Counted from the first letter of the stretch, positions 17,928 through 28,332 are shown. The stretch is DNA of 43,015 bases from Rhodocyclaceae bacterium (GCA_008080565.1 VIKE01000057.1:1-43015), one strand, 5' to 3'. The notes: a model not told the origin generated them from the sequence alone. Numbers and translations: made by a program.

Positions 17928-18215
17928 ATGCCAAAAGCAAAAGTCACATTTCAGGATATCGGCGTCTCGGTCACCGTGCCGGCTGGTACCCGACTCATTG
18001 AAGTTTCCGAGAAGGTCGGCGCCGGCATCACCTACGGCTGCCGCGAAGGAGAGTGCTGCACCTGCCTGACCAAGATCATCTCCGGCGGCGAATTCCTCGC
18101 CCCGCCGAGCATCCTCGAAGACCAGGTGCTCAAGGACAACATGGCCCCGCGCGGCCATCGGCTGGCTTGCCAGGCGCAGATCATTGGCGGCGAGATCGTG
18201 GTCAAGCCCGCGTAA
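17928..18215 (+). CDS. [2Fe-2S] plant-type ferredoxin in the nif operon
   Basis: A 95-residue ferredoxin. The cluster motif is CREGECCTC, with the fourth cysteine in HRLACQAQI. The N-terminus VTFQDIGVSVTVPAGTRLIEVSEKVGAGITYG is the usual beta-grasp start. It lies 18 nt after the flavodiiron gene, behind AGGGGGAAG. It is a likely electron donor in the nitrogenase system. Confidence 0.92.
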   Translation: MPKAKVTFQDIGVSVTVPAGTRLIEVSEKVGAGITYGCREGECCTCLTKIISGGEFLAPPSILEDQVLKDNMAPRGHRLACQAQIIGGEIVVKPA

Positions 18216-18316
18216 TTCCGCCACCACAGAACAAGATTAAAAGCATCGTTAAAAAAAATCGACCCAACCCCAACAGAGAAATTCAAATCAACCCGCTCTC
18301 CAGGAGAACTTAGGAA

Positions 18317-18679
18317 ATGGCACTAATCACTTTCACCAGCCCGCTGCACAAGGACAAGACGGTTTATGCCGTCGCCGGCAGCCACACCCAGACCATCCTC
18401 GCGCTGGCCAAGGAACATCACATCCCGATCGATTTCGGCTGCCAGGAAGGCAACTGCGGCACCTGTCTGGTCAAGGTTTCGTCGGTTGACGGCAAGCGCG
18501 CTCCGATGGGTGGCCCGCTCAATGTCCGCGAAGTCGCTGCGCTGACCGAACTCGGCCACATCACCAAGGCCCAGATCGAGCAGATGTACGTCGATGACAT
18601 CCCGCCGACCCAGTGGCGCCTGGCCTGCCAGATGATCGTCCGTGACGAAGACATCCTGGTCGAATATCCCAGCAAGTAA
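18317..18679 (+). CDS. [2Fe-2S] ferredoxin, second copy in the nif operon
   Basis: A 120-residue ferredoxin with CQEGNCGTC and the final ligand in WRLACQMIV. Between them is an insert, NVREVAALTELGHITKAQIEQMYVDD, longer than in the neighbour at 17928, so the two are not recent duplicates. The Shine-Dalgarno sequence is AGGAGAACTTAGGA. It lies 101 nt after the first [2Fe-2S] ferredoxin and 14 nt before nifQ. Confidence 0.92.
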   Translation: MALITFTSPLHKDKTVYAVAGSHTQTILALAKEHHIPIDFGCQEGNCGTCLVKVSSVDGKRAPMGGPLNVREVAALTELGHITKAQIEQMYVDDIPPTQWRLACQMIVRDEDILVEYPSK

Positions 18680-18693
18680 GTAACGAGCGTGAC

Positions 18694-19269
18694 ATGAACG
18701 GTCCGGATCGGCTTCCCTACCGCACCTCCCTGTTCGCCGAGCTGCTGGCCATGCCGGCGGCGACGGCGAAGGCGGCGGCCGATCCGAATCGTTTGCTGCT
18801 GGCCAGCATCGTTGCCGGGCAAGTGACCGATTCCGGTTGCCTACCAGCCGATCTCGGTCTGGGCAAGGCCGTTCATGCCGCGCTGCTCCACACCTATTTT
18901 CCCGGGCTTGATGTCAGCGGCCCGCCGCGCGCCATTGAAGCCATTCCCGAATGGGAAGACCTGCAAAAGTTGCTGCTCGACCATCGCGCCTGCGAATACC
19001 CGTCCGAACTGCTCATCGCCAATATCGTCGCCACGGCCTGCGCCGGCCGCGACCATCTCTGGCAGGATCTGGGACTGGCCAATCGCGAAGAGCTTTCCCG
19101 GCTGATGTGGGTTAACTTCCCGGCGCTCGCCCGCGACAACACCGGTGAGATGAAGTGGAAGAAATTCCTCTATCGCCAGGTCTGTTCGCGCGAAGGCATC
19201 TACGTTTGTCCCGCCCCCTCGTGCGGGGTCTGTAAGGATTACGCCAAATGTTTTGGACCGGAGAACTGA
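18694..19269 (+). CDS. nifQ: Molybdenum-donating protein NifQ
   Basis: A 191-residue protein ending in the NifQ signature C172-x4-C177-x2-C180-x5-C186 (CPAPSCGVCKDYAKC), which binds an Mo-Fe-S cluster. The helical body includes RNELxx-like segments such as LIANIVATACAGRDHLWQDLGL and LSRLMWVNFPALA, and MKWKKFLYRQVC. NifQ passes molybdenum to NifEN/NifH for FeMo-co assembly, which explains its presence near a mod operon. It overlaps the draG reading frame by 22 nt. Confidence 0.94.
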   Translation: MNGPDRLPYRTSLFAELLAMPAATAKAAADPNRLLLASIVAGQVTDSGCLPADLGLGKAVHAALLHTYFPGLDVSGPPRAIEAIPEWEDLQKLLLDHRACEYPSELLIANIVATACAGRDHLWQDLGLANREELSRLMWVNFPALARDNTGEMKWKKFLYRQVCSREGIYVCPAPSCGVCKDYAKCFGPEN

Positions 19270-20198
19270 TTGCCAAGACCGCGCCGGTGCGCCGTCGCAC
19301 CGTACCGGCCTACGCACCGCACGTCGACCGCGGCATGGCGGCCTATCTTGGCCTGGCTGTCGGCGATGCGCTGGGCGCCACGGTCGAGTTTCTGACTCCG
19401 AATGAAATCCGCCACCAGATCGGCCTGCACTGCGAAATAACCGGCGGTGGCTGGCTGCGCCTGAAAGCAGGCAAGGTCACCGACGACACGACGATGTCGC
19501 TGGCCCTCGGCGAATCGATCATCGCCCGCGGCCACGTCGACGCCATGGCCGCAGCCGAGGCCTTCGATGCCTGGATGCGAGCCAAGCCGGTGGACATCGG
19601 CAACACCGTGCGCCGTAACCTGATCACTTTTCGCAAGACCGGCAACCCGGAAGCCGCCGCCTCCGAACACGACGCCGGCAATGGCGCCGCCATGCGCGTT
19701 TTGCCCGTCGCCCTGGCTTGCTACGGTCAACCGGAAAAAACGACCATTTTTGCAAACCGCGCCCAGGCTCATGTCACCCACCACAACGCGCTGTCCGACG
19801 CCGCCTGCGAAACGCTGATCCTCATGGTTCAGGATTTTCTCGCCGGCCGCGACCCGATTGAGGTCGAGCGCGAACGTGCCGGCAAGCTGGTCAGTGACTT
19901 TCCCGTTTTTGCCTACGACAAACGCCGCCGCGAAAACCCCAGCGGCTTCGTTGTCGACACCATGCAGGCCGTATTCCAGGCCTTCTTCGCCACCGATACC
20001 TTTGAGGACTGCCTGATCGACGTCGTCAATCGCGGTGGCGATGCCGACACCACCGGCGCCATCGCCGGCATGCTCGCCGGCGCCCGCTACGGTATGGAGA
20101 GCATTCCGAATCGCTGGCTCAAGGTGATCGACGAAAAGATTTCAACGCTGTGTTCGGACCAAGCCCGCAGCCTGCTGGCGCTTGCCGGCAATCAATAG
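19248..20198 (+). CDS. draG: ADP-ribosyl-[dinitrogen reductase] hydrolase DraG
   Basis: A 316-residue ADP-ribosylglycohydrolase. It shows YLGLAVGDALGATVEF, the metal-binding TDDTTMSLALGES, PVDIGNTVRRN, the DAGNGAAMR motif, VTHHNALSDAAC, and the second metal-binding motif NRGGDADTTGAIAGMLAGA. It removes ADP-ribose from dinitrogenase reductase and so reactivates nitrogenase; the partner draT is not in the window. The start overlaps nifQ by 22 nt, and the first 25 residues are a poorly conserved extension. After RVLPVALA the sequence CYGQPEKTTIFANRA is encoded by a dispersed repeat copy, in place of a variable loop. Confidence 0.95.
   Translation: MFWTGELIAKTAPVRRRTVPAYAPHVDRGMAAYLGLAVGDALGATVEFLTPNEIRHQIGLHCEITGGGWLRLKAGKVTDDTTMSLALGESIIARGHVDAMAAAEAFDAWMRAKPVDIGNTVRRNLITFRKTGNPEAAASEHDAGNGAAMRVLPVALACYGQPEKTTIFANRAQAHVTHHNALSDAACETLILMVQDFLAGRDPIEVERERAGKLVSDFPVFAYDKRRRENPSGFVVDTMQAVFQAFFATDTFEDCLIDVVNRGGDADTTGAIAGMLAGARYGMESIPNRWLKVIDEKISTLCSDQARSLLALAGNQ
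19719..19757 (+). repeat. Dispersed repeat copy inside draG
   Basis: TGCTACGGTCAACCGGAAAA, then AAACGACCATTTTTGCAAA. The first 20 bases equal those of the intergenic copy at 13506. It is read in frame as CYGQPEKTTIFAN. Confidence 0.85.
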
Positions 20199-20418
20199 AT
20201 CAAGGTCTTCGGTCGACGTTGCCCGACTGCCCCGAAAAGCACTCCATGGCCGTGGCCGGCAGGCGAGCCTGACCGATATTACCTAAGTAATAATTTATTT
20301 GGCTTGACCACGCACTTTTTGTTACATTTGCCATATAGTGGTCATGTAGTTGCCTAGCCAATCAAAACATCCTTAACAGCTAGCGCAGCGATTTCGAGCA
20401 ATCGCGGAGAAATAAGAA
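20199..20418. other. Upstream region of the chemoreceptor gene
   Basis: 220 nt without a gene. It is AT-rich in the middle and contains a short inverted repeat ATTAC-CTAA-GTAAT (20278-20291). No clear sigma-70 or sigma-28 promoter is seen at proper spacing. Confidence 0.35.
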
Positions 20419-22032
20419 ATGACCCTGTCCAAACGCCTGCTGATCCTGCTTTCAACATCGATCATCTCCCTGATTCTGGTCGCTGGGCTCGGCCTGATCC
20501 AGATGCAGCGGGTTTACTCCGCCGCCAATTTCAGCAACGAAAATATCGTCCCGAGCATTCTGGTGCTGGACGAAACGCTGCTCAGATTCAGCCAGGTTCG
20601 CGTCCGTGTCTATCGTCACGTGCTTAATACGGACCCCAAGGCCATGGCCGAAATCGATGCCAGCATCGAGACTGGGATCAAGGACACCGAACATGCCCTC
20701 AATGAGTACGACAAGCTGATTTACGACGCAGAAGACAAAAGGCTGCTCGATGAAAACAAGAGAACCTTTGCGAGCTATCGTGAATCGCTGAAACCCATCC
20801 TTGAACTATCGCGCCAGAACCAAAACGAAGAGGCTCGCCAGAAACTGGCGGCAGCGTCAGATGTAGCCAAGCATTTCAACGAGGCGCTGGAAGCCCACAT
20901 GCGCTTCAACGCCGAACTCGGCAAGAAGTCAGCGGAGACCGGCCTGGCCGCCAAGGATCTCGCAACCTGGTCGTCCTTCGCCATCGGGCTCGTTGCCATC
21001 CTGATCGTCGGTGGTCTCGGGTTACAGATCCGCAGCAGCCTGACGACGCGACTGCATGAAGCCAATCGGCTGGCCGAAAGCATCGCCTCCGGCGACCTTT
21101 CCAGCCGTAACGCGCCGCAGGGCATTTCCGACGATGAGCCCGGCATGCTTATCAAGTCGATGGAAAAGATGCGCCAGGATCTGGCCCGTACCGTTGGCGC
21201 GATTGCCGCAAGCAGCGACGAACTGGCTGCCTCGGCCGCCCAGCTTTCGATCACCGCCCAGCAGGTTTCGGCCAGTACCCAGAGCCAGTCGAGCTCGACC
21301 TCCGCCTCGGCAGCCGCCGTCGAAGAACTCACCGTCAGCATCGACCACGTTGGCAGCAGTGCCGACGACGCCAGCGAGGAAGCTCGTGCTGCTGGCGATC
21401 TGGCCATTACCAGTGGCAAGGGTGTCGAAACTGCCACCCTGCAGATCAACCGGGTTGCCGAGAGCGTTGATGAAACGGCCAAGCAGATCCAGACCCTTTC
21501 CGAGCACGTCAAGCAAATCGGCAACATCACCACCGTTATCCGCGATGTCGCCGACCAAACCAATCTCCTCGCCCTCAATGCCGCCATCGAAGCAGCGCGG
21601 GCTGGCGAACAGGGCCGCGGCTTTGCCGTGGTGGCCGACGAGGTGCGCAAACTGGCCGAACGAACAACCTTGTCGGTTCAGGAAATCAGCACCGTCATCT
21701 CAACCATCCAGAGCAGCGTCTCGGGTGCCGTGACCAGCATGCAGGCCAATTGCCATCTGGTCACCGATGTCGTCCATGCCTCACAGGCGGCCAGCAGTTC
21801 GATGGATGGCATCCGCAATGCCACCGAAATGGTCCGCAATGCGATCACCGGCATTTCGGAGGCCATGCGCGAACAGCGTAGCGCCTCGACCGAGCTTTCG
21901 CGCAACGTCGAAACCATTGCCCAGATGTCGGAAGAAAACTCGGCAGCCGTCGCCTCGGTCGCCAGCACGGCTACCGCCCTGGTTGCCGTTTCCGACCGGC
22001 TCAAGACGGCGGTTGGAAACTTCCGCTTCTAA
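20419..22032 (+). CDS. Methyl-accepting chemotaxis protein with four-helix-bundle sensor
   Basis: A 537-residue chemoreceptor. Transmembrane helix 1 is about 6-28 ([21 protein letters not shown]), followed by a periplasmic helical sensor (about 30-175, 4HB_MCP-like) and transmembrane helix 2 (about 180-203, [19 protein letters not shown]). A HAMP domain (about 205-260) follows, then a long coiled-coil signalling domain with the conserved hairpin tip [41 protein letters not shown]. No CheR-tethering pentapeptide is at the C-terminus. It signals through CheW/CheA to the flagellum; the ligand cannot be predicted. A terminator follows. Confidence 0.95.
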   Translation: MTLSKRLLILLSTSIISLILVAGLGLIQMQRVYSAANFSNENIVPSILVLDETLLRFSQVRVRVYRHVLNTDPKAMAEIDASIETGIKDTEHALNEYDKLIYDAEDKRLLDENKRTFASYRESLKPILELSRQNQNEEARQKLAAASDVAKHFNEALEAHMRFNAELGKKSAETGLAAKDLATWSSFAIGLVAILIVGGLGLQIRSSLTTRLHEANRLAESIASGDLSSRNAPQGISDDEPGMLIKSMEKMRQDLARTVGAIAASSDELAASAAQLSITAQQVSASTQSQSSSTSASAAAVEELTVSIDHVGSSADDASEEARAAGDLAITSGKGVETATLQINRVAESVDETAKQIQTLSEHVKQIGNITTVIRDVADQTNLLALNAAIEAARAGEQGRGFAVVADEVRKLAERTTLSVQEISTVISTIQSSVSGAVTSMQANCHLVTDVVHASQAASSSMDGIRNATEMVRNAITGISEAMREQRSASTELSRNVETIAQMSEENSAAVASVASTATALVAVSDRLKTAVGNFRF

Positions 22033-22047
22033 GCCGCCTCGCTGCTG

Positions 22048-22088
22048 AAAAAGCCAGTTTGGCCGCGCCGGCCTGACTGGCTTTTTTT
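22048..22088 (+). terminator. Rho-independent terminator after the chemoreceptor gene
   Basis: AAAAGCCAGT and ACTGGCTTTT form a long stem around a GC-rich centre, followed by a T-run; it starts 16 nt after the stop codon. Confidence 0.88.
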
Positions 22089-22377
22089 ATGGCGCAGTGA
22101 ACCAGTGCCTCGGCAAGCCACACAGCGATAGCGCACCGAAAATGAGCGTTTGCTGAAAAGTAACGCCGCTTTGGTGCTGCCTTATTCGCTTTGCCCAAGG
22201 TTCAGGTAAGTATTGCCTGTTACTCTCGCGGGCGGACAGTGGTTCGGTCGCATTCGGCCGCTCACGGCATGTCTATTGCTTGAATCCAAAATCACCATTA
22301 AAAAAACGGCGTTTGTTTCGTATCCGCCATCGGTTTCATGACGCATAGCCAGTAGATGACTTTTCCAGGGAGTAAAA
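22089..22377. other. Long upstream region of citrate synthase gene
   Basis: 289 nt without a gene. It probably carries the gltA promoter and leader, but I see no convincing hexamer pair. Long overlapping frames on the minus strand here are shadows of gltA. Confidence 0.4.
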
Positions 22378-23676
22378 ATGACTATTGAACGCAAGGCAAC
22401 ACTGAGCATTGACGGACTGGCACCGGTCGATTTTTCGATCATGGCTCCGGTCCATGGCAACGACTGTGTGGACATTCGTACATTGGGCGCCAAAACTGGC
22501 TTGTTCACCTATGACTCCGGCTTCCTCTCCACAGCCAGCTGCAAGTCGAAAATCACTTTCATCGATGGCGACGTCGGCCAGTTGCTTTATCGCGGTTACC
22601 CCATCGAGCAGCTCGCCGAAAACTGCAATTTCCTCGAAGTGGCTTACCTGCTGAAAAACGGCGAACTGCCAAACGCCCAGCAGAAAGCCGAATTCGAGAA
22701 AGCCGTCACGCATCACACGATGGTGCACGAGCAACTCGCCAAGTTCTTCTCCGGTTTCCGGCGCGACGCCCATCCGATGGCCGTCATGACCGGTGTCGTT
22801 GGCGCGCTGTCGGCCTTCTATCATGACGCAATGGACTTCGCCGATGCCGAGCATCGCAACACGAATTTCATCCACATTGTCGCCAAGATGCCGACCATCG
22901 TCGCCATGGCCTATAAATACAGCATCGGCATGCCCTTCATGCAGCCCGACAACGAGTTGAGCTACAGCGCCAACTTCATGCGCATGATGTTCGGCAACCC
23001 GTGCGAGAAGTACGTGCCAAACCCGGTTCTGGTCAATGCACTGGACACCATCTTCACGCTGCATGCCGATCACGAGCAGAACGCCTCGACCTCGACCGTC
23101 CGTCTGGCTGGCTCCTCCGGTGCCAATCCGTTTGCCTGCATCGCGGCCGGCATCGCCTGCCTGTGGGGCCCGGCCCACGGCGGCGCCAATGAAGCCTGTC
23201 TGCAGATGCTTGAAGAAATCGGCGACGTCTCGCGCGTTCCCGAGTTCATTGCCCGCGCCAAGGACAAGAACGATTCGTTCAAGCTGATGGGCTTTGGCCA
23301 CCGTGTTTACAAGAACTTCGATCCGCGTGCCACGCTCATGCGCAAGGTGTGCAACGAAGTGCTGACCGAACTCGGCCTCGAAAATGACCGGCTGTTCAAG
23401 CTGGCCATGGAACTGGAAAGGATCGCGCTGGAGGATCCCTACTTCGTCGAGAAGAAACTCTACCCGAACGTAGACTTCTACTCGGGCATCGTCCAGAAGG
23501 CGATCGGCATTCCGACTGAAATGTTTACCTGTATCTTCGCCCTGGCCCGCACCGTCGGCTGGATGACGCAGTGGGAGGAAATGATCTCCGATCCGGAATA
23601 CAAGATCGGTCGTCCGCGCCAGTTGTACATGGGCGCTGCCAAGCGCGATGTCGTACCGCTCGCCCAGCGCAGCTAA
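22378..23676 (+). CDS. gltA: Citrate synthase (type II, hexameric)
   Basis: A 432-residue GltA. It has [41 protein letters not shown] near the N-terminus, the active-site histidines in [10 protein letters not shown] and [24 protein letters not shown], and the catalytic Asp in NVDFYSGIV. It condenses acetyl-CoA and oxaloacetate at the entry of the TCA cycle. The N-terminal extension of about 40 residues is typical of the NADH-sensitive Gram-negative hexamer. AGGGAG precedes the start. Monocistronic, with its own terminator. Confidence 0.97.
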   Translation: MTIERKATLSIDGLAPVDFSIMAPVHGNDCVDIRTLGAKTGLFTYDSGFLSTASCKSKITFIDGDVGQLLYRGYPIEQLAENCNFLEVAYLLKNGELPNAQQKAEFEKAVTHHTMVHEQLAKFFSGFRRDAHPMAVMTGVVGALSAFYHDAMDFADAEHRNTNFIHIVAKMPTIVAMAYKYSIGMPFMQPDNELSYSANFMRMMFGNPCEKYVPNPVLVNALDTIFTLHADHEQNASTSTVRLAGSSGANPFACIAAGIACLWGPAHGGANEACLQMLEEIGDVSRVPEFIARAKDKNDSFKLMGFGHRVYKNFDPRATLMRKVCNEVLTELGLENDRLFKLAMELERIALEDPYFVEKKLYPNVDFYSGIVQKAIGIPTEMFTCIFALARTVGWMTQWEEMISDPEYKIGRPRQLYMGAAKRDVVPLAQRS

Positions 23677-23692
23677 CACTGACAAGAAGCAA

Positions 23693-23730
23693 GGCCGGCC
23701 GGGAAGGTATTTTCCCGGCCGGCTTTTTTC
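23693..23730 (+). terminator. Rho-independent terminator after gltA
   Basis: A 12-bp GC-rich stem (GCCGGCCGGGAA/TTCCCGGCCGGC) is followed by six Ts, 16 nt after the gltA stop. Confidence 0.93.
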
Positions 23731-23746
23731 GTCTACCGGCGGCAAT

Positions 23747-23785
23747 CCCACGGTCAACCGGAAATTCCGGCCAAATTTGAAATCC
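23747..23785 (+). repeat. Dispersed repeat, copy after gltA
   Basis: CCCACGGTCAACCGGAAA then TTCCGGCCAAATTTGAAATCC. It lies 16 nt beyond the gltA terminator. Here the core forms a perfect palindrome, CCGGAAATTCCGG. Confidence 0.88.
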
Positions 23786-24004
23786 CCACTCGCCCGAAGT
23801 TAGCCGGTGAAAACGGATCGGCCGACCCGATATTTATATAGCATTTGCCGACTTACCTGGCTTTGGCCCCCTTAAAAAAATATTTCCAACATTTCATATT
23901 TAAGACTCATGAACTGTGTAAATTAGAATATTGTCAGTTGGGTAAGCCTGTTGCTGGCCGCACCAACCGTGCTGTTTATTGGTCAATATTCATCTCGTAT
24001 ATTC
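23786..24004. other. AT-rich region upstream of the HDOD kinase gene
   Basis: 219 nt without a gene, noticeably more AT-rich than its surroundings from about 23870 to 23940. It presumably contains the promoter of the signalling genes that follow; no specific element is identified. Confidence 0.4.
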
Positions 24005-26155
24005 ATGCACAGTCTCCCCAAGTCGGTTCTCGAAGCTATCGATATCGCGCGGATTCCCTCTCCGCCCGAGATTCTGTTGCGACTGGTGCGGACCGTTGAA
24101 GACGAGCAAGCGACGATGGGGGAGCTGGCCACCATTGTTGAACAAGACCCAGGCCTGGCCAGCCGAATACTGAGCGTCGCCAATTCGCCCGCCCTGCGTC
24201 GGGGCAAAGAACTCAAGAATCTGGAAACCTGCCTGATCGCCTTGGGGACGCGCCTTGTCCGCTCGCTGGCGACTTGTCTCTCCATCCAGAAACTTTTCGA
24301 CCGCAACCCCAACCTCGACAAATTCGATGTTGCCGACTATTGGAGTCACTCGCTGCTGGTCGGTGAAATGGCGCGCGGTGTGGCCGAACTGGCGGAATAT
24401 CCGCATCCCGACGAAGCCTACCTGTCCGGGCTTTTGCACGATATCGGCGAACTAATCCTGCTCTCGGCGATTGGCGAGCCGTATCACCGCTTTTTGGCCA
24501 ATTCGAGCGAAACCCCGAAACTCCAGGCCGAAGAATTTCAGCTGTTCGGCACGACGCATGCCGACGTCGGCGGCTGGCTGATCGATCACTGGGGACTCGA
24601 TTCCGTGCTGGCCGATGGCGTCGCCTTCCATCACACGGCGGCCAATCAGATCGTCACGGCCACAGCGTTGCCGCAAATTGTCTGGATCGCCCAGGCGCTC
24701 AGCACTACCGCGGAGAGCACGCCGGAATTGGCCCTCGTCGTCAATCGCAGCACCCCCCGGCTTGAGATGTCGGCGCTATTGGCAGTTCGCGAACGCGCGA
24801 TCCAGCGTGCCCGCCAGATTGCCGATGCCTTGGGCATCAGCATCGCCGACGATTTTCCCAAGCGTCGCACGGCACTACCGGCGCCAACGCCGCGTTTGCC
24901 TGACCCGACCAATGCGGCTGACGAAGAACTGGCTGCGCTGGTCGGAGGCATGGCCATGCTGCAGCCGTTGCAGCAGGATCTCTTCCAGCTCGGCAGCGAT
25001 ACCGAAGTCCTGCTTGCGCTAAGGGAGTCCGCCCGCATCCTGTTCGACCTCCCGAAAGTCGCCATCCTGCTTGCCAACGACAAAGGCGATGCGTTGTCCG
25101 GCGAAAAGGTTGGCGCCCAGCCAGAACTATTCCGGCAGTTATCGATCCCATTGGTCTCTTCCCGCTCGCTTGCCGCGGCCGCCGTCATCGGGCGCCAGGT
25201 TCGGACAACATTCGATCAGACCGACTCCCCCGCCTTGCTCGACTTGCAACTTGCCCGCGCCCTGTCCGCCGACGGTCTGCTCTGCATCCCGATGCTGGCG
25301 CGCAATCGCGTGATAGGCGTGATTGTCTGCGGCCTGTCAGAAAAGCAATACGGTCGCCTGCAGCGCCGGATTCCCTGGCTGGCGAATTTTGGCAAAATTG
25401 CCGCGATCAGCCTTGATGCGGTCATCGAAGCAAACCAGCACCGCCAGCAAGTCGAAGCCGAACTGACCCAGCAATTTACCCGTCAGGCCCGCCAGATAGT
25501 CCACGAGGCCGGCAACCCGCTGGGCATTATCAAGAGCTACCTGAGCATTCTCGAACGCAAGCTGCCGGAGGATGGCGTTCGCCAGGAACTGGCCGTGCTG
25601 ACCGAGGAAATTGATCGCGTCGCCAACATCGTCGGCCACATGACGCAGTCTCTCAAGACCAGCCCGGATACCCGCAGCATTGATCTCGTCAGCGTCCTCA
25701 ACGACTTCCTTGTGCTCTACGCCGACACCTTGTTCAACGCCAAGGGAGTACGCGTCGAAACGGCGCTGCCGACAATTGATCTACTCGTTCCGGTCAACCG
25801 CGACAACCTCAAGCAAATTGTCCTCAACCTCTGGAAGAACGCGTCGGAAGCGCTCACTGAAGGCAAGCTGATCAAGATCTCGGTCAGCGACAACATCATC
25901 CATGATGGCGGCAACTATGTTCAGTTGCGCATTGATGACAACGGCCCGGGCATGTCCGAGGAAACCATCCAGGCGATCTATCGGCCGAAACCGGTCGCAG
26001 ACACGGGGCAACGCGGCATTGGCCTGTCCGTCGTCGGCAGTCTGGCCCGGAAGGAAGGAATACTCATCACCTGCCGCAGCCAGATCGGCGCCGGCACCAG
26101 CATAGCCCTGCTGATTCCCAAGAACCGAACAGCCGCCCCGGACAGCAGCGCATGA
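24005..26155 (+). CDS. HDOD-domain sensor histidine kinase
   Basis: A 716-residue protein if started at ATG 24005; a TTG 54 nt upstream is an alternative, and neither has a strong Shine-Dalgarno sequence. An HDOD domain fills about 5-205 (IPSPPEILLRLVRTVED, EQDPGLASRILSVANSP, YLSGLLHDIGELILLSAIG). A GAF-like middle follows (about 330-480, VAILLANDKGDAL, VIGVIVCGLSE). The kinase has phospho-acceptor H500 in RQIVHEAGNPLGIIKSYL, then NLWKNASEAL, DDNGPGMSEE and GQRGIGLSVVGSLA. The stop overlaps the start of a receiver-GGDEF-EAL gene (ATGA), its probable partner, so the pair would link an HDOD-sensed signal to c-di-GMP. Confidence 0.9.
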   Translation: MHSLPKSVLEAIDIARIPSPPEILLRLVRTVEDEQATMGELATIVEQDPGLASRILSVANSPALRRGKELKNLETCLIALGTRLVRSLATCLSIQKLFDRNPNLDKFDVADYWSHSLLVGEMARGVAELAEYPHPDEAYLSGLLHDIGELILLSAIGEPYHRFLANSSETPKLQAEEFQLFGTTHADVGGWLIDHWGLDSVLADGVAFHHTAANQIVTATALPQIVWIAQALSTTAESTPELALVVNRSTPRLEMSALLAVRERAIQRARQIADALGISIADDFPKRRTALPAPTPRLPDPTNAADEELAALVGGMAMLQPLQQDLFQLGSDTEVLLALRESARILFDLPKVAILLANDKGDALSGEKVGAQPELFRQLSIPLVSSRSLAAAAVIGRQVRTTFDQTDSPALLDLQLARALSADGLLCIPMLARNRVIGVIVCGLSEKQYGRLQRRIPWLANFGKIAAISLDAVIEANQHRQQVEAELTQQFTRQARQIVHEAGNPLGIIKSYLSILERKLPEDGVRQELAVLTEEIDRVANIVGHMTQSLKTSPDTRSIDLVSVLNDFLVLYADTLFNAKGVRVETALPTIDLLVPVNRDNLKQIVLNLWKNASEALTEGKLIKISVSDNIIHDGGNYVQLRIDDNGPGMSEETIQAIYRPKPVADTGQRGIGLSVVGSLARKEGILITCRSQIGAGTSIALLIPKNRTAAPDSSA

Positions 26156-28315
26156 ACGCCATCACTGCACTGTACGAGTTGGCTTCCCGCGATCGGGTCG
26201 CAGCAGGACATCCTGATCGTCGACGACGAGCCGCACTTTCGGCAGGCATACAGCGAACTTCTGGCTGGAGAGCGGCGTTCGATCAGCGAGGCAAGCACCG
26301 GGCAAGCGGCCATTGCCCGGCTCAAGACGGGCAACATTGACCTGGTCATTCTCGATTTGCGGCTGCCGGATATCTCGGGCCTCGAAATCATGGAGTGGAT
26401 GACCTCGCACAAGATCGACGCATCGGTCATTGTGTTCAGCGCCGACAAGTCGATCAACTCGGCGATTCACGCCCTGCGCCACCGGGCCTTCGAGTTTCTG
26501 CGCAAGGATTGCGATCCGAACGACATGATCATGGCAGTTGACCGCGCCCTGGCCAATCGCCGCCGCGACCAGGAGCTCGCCGTCGTTTCGGCCCAGCTCC
26601 AGCACTCCGAGCGACTTCACCGATTCCTGGTCGAGCAATCGCCTGACCTGATCTTCACGCTCGATCGTGATGGCCGCTTCACTTTCATCAACGGGCGCGT
26701 CAGCACCCTGCTCGGCTATACGCCGGAAGAACTGCTCGGGCAAAACTACACCGCGGTTGTCGACCCGCGCGACCATGACCACGTCCAATATGCCTTCAAC
26801 GAGCGGCGGGTCGGCGAACGCGCGACGAGCAATCTTGAAGTGCGCTTCAAGCCGAAGCCAAGCATGCCACGTGCCGGCAGCGGTCCGGTGATGACGGCCA
26901 TCCTCAGTTCGCAAGGCGTCTACGAAACAGGGATGAGCGGATCTTCGGAAGCCTTTCTTGGCACCTCTGGTGTGGCGCGCGACATTTCGGAGCGCAAAAA
27001 AGCCGAAGAAACCATTACCTTCCAGGCATTTCACGATCTGCTGACCAAGCTGCCCAATCGCATCCTGTTCGTCGACCGGCTCGAGATGGCCATTGCCCAA
27101 GCCTTGCGCCGCAAGGAAAAACTCGCCGTGATGTTCCTCGACATTGATCGATTCAAGCTGGTCAACGACACTTATGGTCACCAGATTGGCGATCAACTGC
27201 TCAGGAAGTTTGCGGCGCGCGTTCGCAGTTGTCTGCGTACCGGGGACACCCTGGCGCGGCAAGGCGGCGATGAGTTCACGGCCTTGCTGCCGAACATCAG
27301 CAACACCGAAGACGTTCACGTCATCGCCGAAAAAATTCTCGCCGAATTGCGCAAGCCATTCGTCCTTGGCGAAACCCAGTTTCTGGCGACGACCAGCATC
27401 GGCATTGCCGTCTACCCGGACAACAGCATCAACGCCGAAGACCTGATTCGCTGTGCCGACATGGCGATGTACCAGGTCAAGGCACAGGGAAAGAATGGCG
27501 CGCTGGCTTTCGAGCCGGATATGCACACGGCCCACCTCGATCGCCTGTCACTGGAAAACGACCTGCGCAAAGCGGTCAAGGAAGGCGATCAGTTCGAATT
27601 GCACTTCCAGCCACAGATGAATGCCTCCTCCGGCAAGGTGGTCGGCGTTGAAGCGCTGATTCGCTGGCACCATCCGAGCGCCGGCATGATCAGCCCGGAT
27701 ATTTTTATCCCGATTGCCGAAGAAACCGGACTGATCATCAACATCAGCGACTGGGTGTTGCGCGAAGCCTGTGCCCAATTGGCACGCTTGAAGCAACTAG
27801 GCTTCAACGAACTTCGCCTGGGCGTAAACCTGTCGGCCCGGGAATTCGATCGCATCGATCTCCTCGAGCGAATTCGCATTCCGCTCGACGAATTCAGCAT
27901 TCCCCCCGAATCGCTCGAGATCGAAATCACCGAAAGCCTGCTCATGAAGGACGCCGAAAATATCGTCGCCCGCGTCAAACACCTGCGCAGCACCGGGGTC
28001 CACATTTCGATCGACGATTTCGGCACCCGCTATTCGTCACTCAGCTACCTGCGCCGCTTTTCGGTCAGCCGGATCAAGATCGACCAGTCGTTTGTCCGCG
28101 ACCTGAGAACCTCGCACGACTCGTTCGCCATCATCCAGGCGATTGTCGGGATTGCCAAAAACTTCGATCTGCACGTCATCGTCGAAGGCGTCGAAACCGA
28201 GGTGCAGGTAGCCATCCTCAGACAACTCGGCTGCAACGAAATGCAGGGCTATTTCTTCAGCCGCCCCCTGCCATCGAACCAGCTGCTGGAGTTTTTGCAG
28301 GTCACGCGGCACTGA
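26152..28315 (+). pseudogene. Receiver-PAS-GGDEF-EAL c-di-GMP protein with a +1 frameshift near the N-terminus
   Basis: Translation from the ATG at 26152 gives MNAITALYELASRDR, then leaves frame. The receiver domain is in another frame, QQDILIVDDEPHFRQAYSEL with phospho-acceptor in LVILDLRLPDISG. One extra G in the GGG at about 26197-26199 explains the shift; without it the product is about 720 residues. PAS (about 160-280), GGDEF and EAL domains follow intact. GGDEF has an inhibitory RTGD site five residues upstream; EAL has GVEALIRWHHP, EITESLLM, SIDDFGTRYSS, IKIDQSFV, EGVET and QGYFFSRPLP, all catalytic motifs. It could make or degrade c-di-GMP. A truncated product without the receiver could start internally, or the indel may be a sequencing error. 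Confidence 0.85.
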
Positions 28316-28332
28316 CCGCCGTTTCAGGCACT

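Noticed and set aside
18694..19269. Gene before draG as draT
   Set aside because: The order suggested DraT, but the length is 191 and the C-terminal CX4CX2CX5C motif identifies NifQ.
25791..25800. CGGTCAACCG inside the HDOD kinase gene
   Set aside because: Only the 10-nt core matches; it encodes VNRDNLKQIVLNL, a conserved kinase region, and the downstream repeat block is absent.
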